DNA from: Desulfobulbus sp.
GTDB taxonomy: Bacteria > Desulfobacterota > Desulfobulbia > Desulfobulbales > Desulfobulbaceae
NCBI GenBank assembly: GCA_011051825.1
Contig: DRKH01000476.1
Location: 1-5,734, forward strand
Reading direction: 5' to 3'
DNA: 5,734 nucleotides
This document shows positions 1 through 4,914 of this stretch, piece by piece; position 1 is the first letter of the stretch; each line of letters begins with the position of its first letter. The notes under the pieces are model-generated. The model was not told the origin of the DNA. It was given only the letters and a program-made list of their open reading frames with translations, and did no database searches. The position numbers and the translations under genes are program-made.

Positions 1-614
1 AAAACCAGATCCGGGCCCAGAAGCGGCTCTCCATCATTCTGCCCCTGGCCCTGCTGGTTATCATGGTTATTCTCTACCTGCAGTTCAAATCCATGACCAC
101 CACCTTAATGGTTTTTTCCGCCATCCTGGTGGCCTGGTCGGGCGGTTTCCTGATGATCTGGCTCTATGGTCAGGACTGGTTTCTGAATTTTTCCCTGTTT
201 GGAACCGATATGCGGCAGCTGTTCCAGGTCCATGCCATCAACCTGTCGGTGGCGATCTGGGTCGGTTTTCTTGCCCTGTTCGGTATTGCGACCGATGATG
301 GTGTGCTGATGGCCACCTACCTCGATGAATCACGGGGCCGTTTCACCGGAACCAGCAGACAGGATATCCGGCAGATGGTTCTCAAGGGCGCCCAGCGACG
401 TATCCGGCCGGCGCTGATGACTTCGGCCACCACCATTCTCGCCCTGATCCCCATACTTACCTCCAGCGGTCGGGGGGCGGATATCATGGTCCCCATGGCC
501 ATACCCTCATTCGGCGGCATGACCATTGCTCTGCTCACGGTCTTTGTGGTCCCCACCCTCTACTGCTGGATGGAAGAGTATAAACTGCTACGCGCCCGAA
601 AAAAGTCCGAATGA
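1..614 (+). CDS. Heavy-metal efflux RND transporter, permease subunit (CusA/CzcA family), C-terminal part
   Basis: This is the C-terminal 203 residues of an inner-membrane RND pump that expels metal cations such as Cu(I)/Ag(I) or Zn/Co/Cd through a tripartite CusCBA/CzcCBA-type complex, driven by the proton gradient. The first full codon is at base 3 and the gene is cut by the window edge; full members are about 1,000-1,050 residues. Seen in the sequence: five hydrophobic segments matching the last transmembrane helices, the segment GIATDDGVLMATYLDE, then LMTSATTILALIPILTSSGR and IMVPMAIPSFGGM, ending in a short basic tail before the TGA at 612-614. The last two blocks are strongly conserved in heavy-metal RND (HME) pumps and distinguish them from AcrB-type drug pumps. 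The metal cannot be assigned because the periplasmic domain and the charged residues of helix 4 lie outside the window. No partner gene follows, so any adaptor or outer-membrane channel gene would be upstream. Confidence 0.93.
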   Translation, partial: NQIRAQKRLSIILPLALLVIMVILYLQFKSMTTTLMVFSAILVAWSGGFLMIWLYGQDWFLNFSLFGTDMRQLFQVHAINLSVAIWVGFLALFGIATDDGVLMATYLDESRGRFTGTSRQDIRQMVLKGAQRRIRPALMTSATTILALIPILTSSGRGADIMVPMAIPSFGGMTIALLTVFVVPTLYCWMEEYKLLRARKKSE

Positions 615-616
615 TC

Positions 617-637
617 ACCGGGTTGATATCCGGTTTT
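617..637 (+). terminator. Weak hairpin just after the RND pump gene, possible terminator
   Basis: Three bases after the pump stop codon, ACCGG (617-621) can pair with CCGGT (630-634) around an 8-base loop. A short T run (634-637) follows, interrupted by C. A 5-bp GC-rich stem with four T residues is a weak intrinsic terminator at best. Its placement right after the last gene of a probable metal-efflux operon is the main support. Confidence 0.3.
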
Positions 638-979
638 CATGTCAGAACCGATTCGGCAAGACCGTCTTTGCAGCTGAATTTCAGGGGGTAATCACAAATA
701 TTTTTCCCTTGAGATTTCACCATGAAGATACTACATTGTGGGTCTGCCATGGAGGACAGGATACGGTCGTAAACACCTTGGCCGGCAACGAGACAAGATC
801 ATCAATCAGATTAAAGCTGAAAACAATGGTGATCCTATCAATCCGGCGCGTAAAGTTTTCGTTTTTTAAGGCGTAAGAGGACAGATTTTATCCCCGGTAT
901 CAATAACGACGAAAGAAAAGCTATCGATTTTCATTACGGATTCCCCCATGGCTGTTGAACGATAAATCAGAAATGAACC

Positions 980-984
980 AGGAG
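980..984 (+). promoter_or_regulatory. Shine-Dalgarno sequence that sets the start at 992
   Basis: AGGAG at 980-984 is followed by 7 bases and then ATG at 992, which is ideal spacing. The in-frame GTG at 986 is only one base from this motif and is unlikely to be used. The out-of-frame ATG at 973 lies upstream of the motif and has no purine-rich site of its own. Confidence 0.65.
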
Positions 985-991
985 AGTGCTG

Positions 992-1423
992 ATGAAGACA
1001 ATGACTTTTATCGGGCGATCAAGGATACAGTTAAAAAGGTATATGCCGACTATCCTGCTTCTGATTATTTTACTGAGTATCGTGTCCTTTGCCCTGATTT
1101 TTTTTCTGCACTACGGTTTGGGTAAATCCCTGAGCCTTGCCGGCTACATATTACTGGCGGCAAGCATTCTTTCCTTTTTATTTTTTCTCAGTATTGATCC
1201 GGGATACGGCTGGATCAAGCCATCAAACCTATATAAAAATTACATAGTTATATCGATACTGGTCACACTGTTTATTCTCAGTGTAATCCTGATTGTTGTG
1301 GGGAATCGGGTAAGTGAATCCCAAAACCATACAATCTGTCAACATGGTGACACGGAATATCAGGGAGCTCCCCGGGTGGCTACGGCTGCAACCGGTTTCA
1401 AAGAGGTAATCAGTACTTCCTGA
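992..1423 (+). CDS. Small three-helix membrane protein of unknown function
   Basis: I do not recognise a family for this 143-residue protein. Seen in the sequence: a basic N-terminus (RSRIQLKR, residues 9-16), three strongly hydrophobic segments at about residues 20-40, 46-67 and 83-104, a short loop DPGYGWIKPSN between helices 2 and 3, and a polar tail of about 38 residues. Basic residues before helix 1 suggest a cytoplasmic N-terminus, which would put the tail outside the cytoplasm. The ATG at 992 is chosen because AGGAG lies 7 bases upstream. The last 14 bases overlap the 3' end of the convergent SDR gene. Residues after about 106 read less like a structured domain, so the tail may be an extension that arose by loss of an earlier stop. 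The first 134 bases also carry a different open frame starting at 973. That this is a real gene rests on the Shine-Dalgarno match and the consistent membrane topology. Confidence 0.6.
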   Translation: MKTMTFIGRSRIQLKRYMPTILLLIILLSIVSFALIFFLHYGLGKSLSLAGYILLAASILSFLFFLSIDPGYGWIKPSNLYKNYIVISILVTLFILSVILIVVGNRVSESQNHTICQHGDTEYQGAPRVATAATGFKEVISTS

Positions 1424-2435
1424 CGGTATTGCGGATGGACTGGACATAGTCGGCATAGTCCTCGGGTGACTTTGCCAGCTGGTGATAGGTGTCGAAGACA
1501 TGCATGGGCTCAAGAGATGTTTTTTTCAGCCAGTCGCTGTTGTCACCGGTACTGCCCTTGGTCATCATTTCAATGGTATCGTTATCCAGCTTGGAAAGAA
1601 TGCCGAGACGATAGAGCAACCGTTCAGGTAATCGCTGGATAAGATTGGTAAAAATCTGTGCAAACAGCAACGGCGTATGGATAAAAATACCATGTTTGAG
1701 TTCCAGGGCCCGGCAGACGGTTAAAAAAACCTCCTTCCAGGTCATCGCCTCCGGCCCGGTTGCCTGGAGAATGGAGCAGTCGGCCTTATACGGATTTTCC
1801 ATGAGTCGGACAATACCGATAGCCAGTTCCCGGCAATGAATGGGCTGGATTTGACTGTTGCCGATATAGGCGATAACCGGCAAGCGGGCGATCTGTTCGA
1901 GCAGCAGGTGACCGCGGCCGGGCTCGTAAATAACATTGGGGCGGACAATGATAAAGTTGAGGCCGGTTGTCTCAATCAGAGATTCATCAATGAGTTTTTT
2001 TGATTTCGGATACTTGTATGCGTCACAGTCGTCCCAGTTGACGCCGGTTGTGGAAATCTGAATAACCGAGACATCCTGTGGCTGCCGGCCTGCCTCCAGG
2101 TTTTCCCGGCAATAAAAATAGACCGCCTCAAACAGGGCCAGCGGAGCGTTGACATTTACATTTTCAATGGACTGACCACCAAAGGCATTGGCAATACCGA
2201 CATTGTTGACCACCCCGTCAACCCGGTATTCTCTGAGACGATCAAGCCAGGTATTGGGATTGAGGTCTTCATTCATGTCGACCTTGATGATTTCAACATT
2301 GGGAAAATCGAGCTGCCTGGCGGCACTCTTTAGATTTCGTACTCCGCAGATGACATGATAACCGGCCCGGGAAAACTCTTCGACAAGTGCGGGCCCGACA
2401 AAGCCTGTTGCCCCAACAATCAGAATTCTTTTCAT
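1410..2435 (-). CDS. Atypical SDR / NAD-dependent epimerase-dehydratase family protein
   Basis: This 341-residue cytoplasmic protein has an N-terminal Rossmann fold. The nucleotide-binding glycine motif is GATGFVG (residues 8-14) directly after strand 1 (KRILIV). NNVG at 77-80 corresponds to the conserved Asn-Asn-x-Gly turn. ISTTGV follows strand 5, and YPKSK at 142-146 fits the Tyr-x-x-x-Lys catalytic pair, with Ser before Lys as in extended SDRs. VRPNVIYEPGRG (165-175) and IQPIHCRELA (196-205) resemble the atypical SDRs related to the complex I 39-kDa subunit and NmrA-like proteins. The substrate cannot be read from sequence; a sugar-nucleotide, lipid or isoprenoid-linked substrate, or a structural role, are all possible. 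The frame is open upstream to 2546, but that adds 37 Cys- and Arg-rich residues unlike any SDR leader. The ATG at 2435 begins exactly at the Rossmann strand and has the purine run AGAGAG upstream, so it is preferred. It lies 132 bases downstream of the methyltransferase gene on the same strand. Confidence 0.85.
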   Translation of the reverse strand: MKRILIVGATGFVGPALVEEFSRAGYHVICGVRNLKSAARQLDFPNVEIIKVDMNEDLNPNTWLDRLREYRVDGVVNNVGIANAFGGQSIENVNVNAPLALFEAVYFYCRENLEAGRQPQDVSVIQISTTGVNWDDCDAYKYPKSKKLIDESLIETTGLNFIIVRPNVIYEPGRGHLLLEQIARLPVIAYIGNSQIQPIHCRELAIGIVRLMENPYKADCSILQATGPEAMTWKEVFLTVCRALELKHGIFIHTPLLFAQIFTNLIQRLPERLLYRLGILSKLDNDTIEMMTKGSTGDNSDWLKKTSLEPMHVFDTYHQLAKSPEDYADYVQSIRNTVRKY

Positions 2436-2567
2436 TGGCTCTCTACTTATTGTTCGCAGTTTGACACAACGGGTTGGATGAAAACAGCAAGCACGAGTAC
2501 AAACGGAAATACAAACACGGCCCCGGCAACCACTCCTGCCGATCACCGTATAATGCTACCAACTCCT

Positions 2568-3128
2568 TTATTTTTGTACAACTCTTCTCTGGAGAAAGGG
2601 GAAGGCCATAAAAGGGACCGAATGCAGGTACTCCTCATATGCCCGGCCAAAACGCAGCTGCATCTCTTTCTCTTCTATAATCTTGATATAGGCTACGCCG
2701 AGTATCAGGCCAAAGAGCAGAGAAAGCAGGCCGGTGAGCAATCCGCCAAACCAGATGCCCAGGGCCAGAAAATAAATATTGGTCCCCAGCTCAATGGGAT
2801 TGCGGCACCAGGCATAAGGCCCGGTGGTGACCAGACTGACGGTCGGGGCAATCGGCGCCGGTGAGCCCTTTCCCTTGCGCCAGAGTTCGACAAGACCCCA
2901 GGTCATCAAGGAAATGGCAATCAGCAGGGCTCCGGTCATGATGAGCAGCTCCGGGAACCGCGGCAGATGCAGCGGAACAAAGCTGCTCAGATAGCGGGCG
3001 AGCAGGATAATACAAAGGGGTGAGAGAATAAGAAAAATCAGGATACCGGGGATCATGGAGACCGCCCTTTGCAGGGGAGAATACTCTTTACAGGTAAATC
3101 TGAGGAAAAAGCTGATTATGGACTTCAT
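2568..3128 (-). CDS. ICMT-like membrane methyltransferase (isoprenylcysteine/phospholipid methyltransferase family)
   Basis: This 186-residue integral membrane protein belongs to the ICMT/PEMT-type SAM-dependent methyltransferases. Seen in the sequence: hydrophobic helices at about residues 24-46, 59-83 and 112-150, then the family's C-terminal signature. That signature includes TTGPYAWCRNP (101-111, the G-P-Y-x-x-x-R-N-P motif), IEEKEMQLRFGRAYEEY (151-167, with the Glu-Glu pair and the F-G-x-x-Y-x-x-Y pattern) and VPFM. In characterised members these elements bind SAM and the substrate at the membrane surface. Bacteria do not normally prenylate proteins for ICMT, so the real substrate is unknown; lipids, quinone-like molecules or thiols are candidates by family. 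The ATG at 3128 has GGAGAA (3142-3137) 8 bases upstream. Length matches compact bacterial homologues. It is divergent from the cytochrome operon, and the SDR gene downstream is possibly co-transcribed. Confidence 0.85.
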   Translation of the reverse strand: MKSIISFFLRFTCKEYSPLQRAVSMIPGILIFLILSPLCIILLARYLSSFVPLHLPRFPELLIMTGALLIAISLMTWGLVELWRKGKGSPAPIAPTVSLVTTGPYAWCRNPIELGTNIYFLALGIWFGGLLTGLLSLLFGLILGVAYIKIIEEKEMQLRFGRAYEEYLHSVPFMAFPFLQRRVVQK

Positions 3129-3229
3129 GGAGCAGATTCTCCGACACAGGCTGTGGATGAGTTGTTACAGAGCATGCCTCCGGTCCCGCTCCTCGGCAGT
3201 ACCATGCACCCTCTGCGTTTTTTTCGAAT

Positions 3230-3240
3230 TCCGGACAGTA
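3230..3240 (+). repeat. 11-base direct repeat, copy 1 (TCCGGACAGTA)
   Basis: TCCGGACAGTA is repeated exactly at 3355-3365, 125 bases downstream and just ahead of the cytochrome Shine-Dalgarno sequence. An exact 11-base match within a 253-base region is unlikely by chance, by rough expectation, though not impossible. Confidence 0.5.
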
Positions 3241-3300
3241 GACGGAAGAGCTGTTAATTTCAACAACGAAGATGTTACCGAGAAAATCCGGCATGCAATA

Positions 3301-3329
3301 TGACCACTATGTAATGGGTACATGGGTCA
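3301..3329. promoter_or_regulatory. Two-part inverted repeat, candidate operator or leader hairpin
   Basis: The outer arms TGACC (3301-3305) and GGTCA (3325-3329) and the inner arms ATGTA (3309-3313) and TACAT (3319-3323) are each perfect inverted repeats around the 5-base centre ATGGG. The linkers between outer and inner arms are unequal (3 and 1 bases). The element lies 52 bases upstream of the cytochrome ATG. It could be a binding site for a dimeric regulator or an RNA hairpin in the 5' leader; it lacks a T run, so it is not an intrinsic terminator. Confidence 0.4.
3314..3325 (+). repeat. 12-base direct repeat, copy 1 (ATGGGTACATGG)
   Basis: ATGGGTACATGG occurs here inside the inverted repeat and again, exactly, at 3382-3393, where it forms the first four codons of the cytochrome gene. 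The offset is 68 bases, different from the 125-base offset of the other repeat pair, so the two pairs do not come from one tandem duplication. Confidence 0.5.
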
Positions 3330-3354
3330 TTTAACCAATGGGGCCGACAGCGGC

Positions 3355-3365
3355 TCCGGACAGTA
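3355..3365 (+). repeat. 11-base direct repeat, copy 2 (TCCGGACAGTA)
   Basis: Second copy of the motif at 3230-3240. It ends 2 bases before the cytochrome Shine-Dalgarno sequence, so any factor bound here could affect translation or early transcription of the operon. Confidence 0.5.
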
Positions 3366-3381
3366 AAAAGGAGAAAACAGT

Positions 3382-3393
3382 ATGGGTACATGG
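3382..3393 (+). repeat. 12-base direct repeat, copy 2, spanning the cytochrome start codon
   Basis: Second copy of ATGGGTACATGG; its first three bases are the start codon of the cytochrome gene. The upstream copy has no Shine-Dalgarno sequence and is read as a repeat, not as an alternative start. Confidence 0.5.
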
Positions 3394-3969
3394 AGGTTGT
3401 TCATTCTATTGACTGGAGTGTTCATGGTATTTTCATTGCGAGCGGGTCCAGCCGCTGCAAAACAGAGTCATGATATTCCCGAATTTTCGGTCCCCCCGCC
3501 TCCATTCTCAGAAGACATCTTTCCATGCTCGGATTGCCATGCGGACATGGAGACAAATCCGGAACGACGTGACCTGGAAGAACACACCGAAATTGTAGCA
3601 ATGTTCGACCATGCCAGCGACCAGCGCTGGTGCCTGGACTGCCACAATCCCGACGATCGGGACAAACTGCGACTGGCCAGCGGCAAGCTTATCACCTTTG
3701 AGGAATCCTATTATCTCTGCGGTCAGTGCCACGGCACAATCTTCCGCGACTGGAAGGCCGGTGTCCACGGCAAACGGACCGGTGAATGGAACGGTAAAAA
3801 GGTCTACCGGCTCTGCGTGCATTGCCATAATCCCCACTCGCCGCGATTCAAGCCCCTGAAGCCGCTGCCGCCTCCCAAAAGACCGGAAGAGATCCAGAAC
3901 CGGCACCTCACAAACGACCAGATCCCGAGCAATCCGTTGGATGCTTTAAAGTTAGATGTTACCAAGTGA
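3382..3969 (+). CDS. Periplasmic tetrahaem cytochrome c
   Basis: This 195-residue exported multihaem cytochrome c likely passes electrons between its ferredoxin/NrfD partners and other periplasmic carriers. Seen in the sequence: a Sec-type signal peptide (WRLFILLTGVFMVF core, probable cleavage after AAA near residue 26) and four CxxCH haem-attachment motifs: CSDCH (49-53), CLDCH (84-88), CGQCH (113-117) and CVHCH (145-149). Candidate distal ligands are His30, 68, 77, 129, 147, 152 and 175, enough for bis-histidine haems. Proline-rich stretches flank the haem domain (residues 36-48 and 157-168). There is no lipobox and no second membrane segment. It lies 9 bases before the ferredoxin gene in one operon. 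Its position matches DsrJ of DsrMKJOP, but DsrJ has three haems and is shorter, so I do not name it dsrJ. From memory, the Geobacter Cbc4 cluster also has a tetrahaem cytochrome, Fe-S protein and NrfD-like protein. Confidence 0.93.
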   Translation: MGTWRLFILLTGVFMVFSLRAGPAAAKQSHDIPEFSVPPPPFSEDIFPCSDCHADMETNPERRDLEEHTEIVAMFDHASDQRWCLDCHNPDDRDKLRLASGKLITFEESYYLCGQCHGTIFRDWKAGVHGKRTGEWNGKKVYRLCVHCHNPHSPRFKPLKPLPPPKRPEEIQNRHLTNDQIPSNPLDALKLDVTK

Positions 3970-3978
3970 TGGAGACCC

Positions 3979-4890
3979 ATGAAAAAGGATAAAAAAATAA
4001 CCCGTCGATCTTTCCTGAAAGGGACTGCCGCCGGCACGGCTGCCCTGGCAATTCCGGTCGGCACGGCCGATGCCTCGGTATGGGAGGCCTTCTTCCAGCA
4101 GCATTTTAAAGAAATGGATGACGATGAGAAGGCTCAAGTCATTGCCCGCCTGGAAAAGGAGTATAAAAAAAGATATAAAAGGGACTTTTCCATCAAAACA
4201 ACCGAGGCCCTGCCCGGGGTCCTGTTCGGGTACGGCCTTGACCTCTCCCGCTGCATCGGCTGCCGCCGCTGCGTGTATGCCTGCGTCAAGGAAAACAACC
4301 AGTCCCGGGACCCGCAGATCCAGTGGATCAGCGTGCTGCGTTTCGAAAAAGGAGAGAAATTTGTCAGCAACCTGGAGGAGGCCGACAAATACTACTATCC
4401 GGAAAAAGTACCTGAAGATGAGTATTTTTACATGCCGGTCCAGTGCCAGCAGTGTGAAAATCCTCCCTGTGTCAAGGTCTGTCCGACCAAGGCCACCTGG
4501 AAGGAGCCGGACGGCATTGTGGTCATTGATTACAACTGGTGCATCGGCTGCCGCTTCTGCATGGCCGCCTGTCCCTACGGGGCCCGTCATTTCAACCTGA
4601 AGACGCCCAGGATCAGGGAAGAAGAGATCAACCCCAATACCCATTACCTGGGCAACCGGCCGCGTTTCCAGGGAGTGGTGGAGAAATGTACGTTCTGTAT
4701 CCAGCGAACCAGAGGCAATCCAGGTCGATACCCCGCCTGCGTGGAAATCTGCCCGGTGGGGGCCAGGAAATTCGGTAATCTGCTGGATCCGGAGAGTGAA
4801 ATTCGGTACTGCATTGAGAACAAAAGAGTCTTTCGCCTCAAGGAAGACCTGAACACCTCGCCGAAATTTTATTATTTCTTCGCAACTTAA
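3979..4890 (+). CDS. Tat-exported ferredoxin with four [4Fe-4S] clusters (DsrO/HmcB/QrcC-like)
   Basis: This 303-residue periplasmic iron-sulfur subunit should relay electrons between the NrfD-like membrane protein and the cytochrome. Seen in the sequence: a twin-arginine signal TRRSFLK (8-14) with the hydrophobic stretch GTAAGTAALAIPVG, then sixteen cysteines in four groups. These are Cys92/95/98/102, Cys156/159/164/168, Cys188/191/194/198 and Cys237/240/254/258, the arrangement of the DmsB/NrfC/PsrB ferredoxin family. An additional Cys278 is outside the motifs. The end, SPKFYYFF, is typical of the DsrO/QrcC-type subgroup. Residues about 33-80, between signal and first cluster, include a strongly charged probable helix (EMDDDEKAQVIARLEKEYKK), longer than a minimal ferredoxin needs. 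The ATG has GGAG 4 bases upstream (start 3979) and the gene follows the cytochrome stop by 9 bases. No molybdopterin subunit is adjacent, which argues against a DmsABC- or PsrABC-type reductase, at least on this side. Confidence 0.93.
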   Translation: MKKDKKITRRSFLKGTAAGTAALAIPVGTADASVWEAFFQQHFKEMDDDEKAQVIARLEKEYKKRYKRDFSIKTTEALPGVLFGYGLDLSRCIGCRRCVYACVKENNQSRDPQIQWISVLRFEKGEKFVSNLEEADKYYYPEKVPEDEYFYMPVQCQQCENPPCVKVCPTKATWKEPDGIVVIDYNWCIGCRFCMAACPYGARHFNLKTPRIREEEINPNTHYLGNRPRFQGVVEKCTFCIQRTRGNPGRYPACVEICPVGARKFGNLLDPESEIRYCIENKRVFRLKEDLNTSPKFYYFFAT

Positions 4891-4914
4891 ACACGAACCT
4901 GGAGACGTATAATT

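Larger units (their letters stand above)
615..991. other. 377-base intergenic region without a convincing gene
   Basis: No reading frame here combines a start, a Shine-Dalgarno sequence and a recognisable product. A plus-strand frame open to 876 begins inside the pump gene and looks like chance. On the minus strand, three short stretches in different frames read like protein: an ATG at 934 with the purine run GGGGGA about 7 bases upstream, encoding 22 residues to a stop at 868-866; an open stretch from 887 to 717 with no ATG; and a 37-codon frame from 750 to 637. They could be remains of a frameshifted gene, a dispersed intergenic repeat, or chance. The first half follows the hairpin after the pump gene; the last part would hold the promoter for the gene at 992. 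Confidence 0.5.
3129..3381. promoter_or_regulatory. Divergent intergenic control region between the methyltransferase gene and the cytochrome operon
   Basis: This 253-base gap separates two divergently transcribed units and must hold promoters for both. I could not identify a convincing -35/-10 pair. The half near the cytochrome gene contains an inverted repeat at 3301-3329 and two exact direct repeats, listed separately. AAGGAG at 3368-3373, 8 bases before the cytochrome ATG, is its Shine-Dalgarno sequence. Short open frames cross the gap on both strands, including a 68-codon minus-strand frame starting at 3294, but none has a ribosome binding site or recognisable product. Confidence 0.55.

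Noticed and set aside
526..876. Plus-strand 116-codon frame starting inside the RND pump gene
   Set aside because: It overlaps the conserved end of the pump in another frame, has no ribosome binding site and no recognisable product.
2436..2546. 37-residue N-terminal extension of the SDR protein to a GTG at 2546
   Set aside because: The extension is Cys- and Arg-rich, unlike any SDR leader; the Rossmann strand begins exactly at the ATG at 2435, which has a purine run upstream.
2549..2554. TATAAT on the plus strand as a -10 promoter element
   Set aside because: No matching -35 element at proper spacing and no plus-strand gene follows; both neighbours are on the minus strand.
2355..2864. Plus-strand 169-codon frame across the SDR and methyltransferase genes
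   Set aside because: It is antisense to two recognisable genes, low in complexity and without family features.
3088..3294. Minus-strand 68-codon frame upstream of the methyltransferase
   Set aside because: It has no Shine-Dalgarno sequence, overlaps the methyltransferase start by 41 bases, and competing frames on the plus strand over the same bases look equally protein-like.
3382..3969. Naming the cytochrome dsrJ
   Set aside because: DsrJ is a shorter trihaem protein; this one has four CxxCH motifs and no dsrMK upstream.
3952..4644. Minus-strand 230-codon frame
   Set aside because: It is the antisense shadow of the ferredoxin gene, whose sixteen ordered cysteines and Tat signal are unambiguous.
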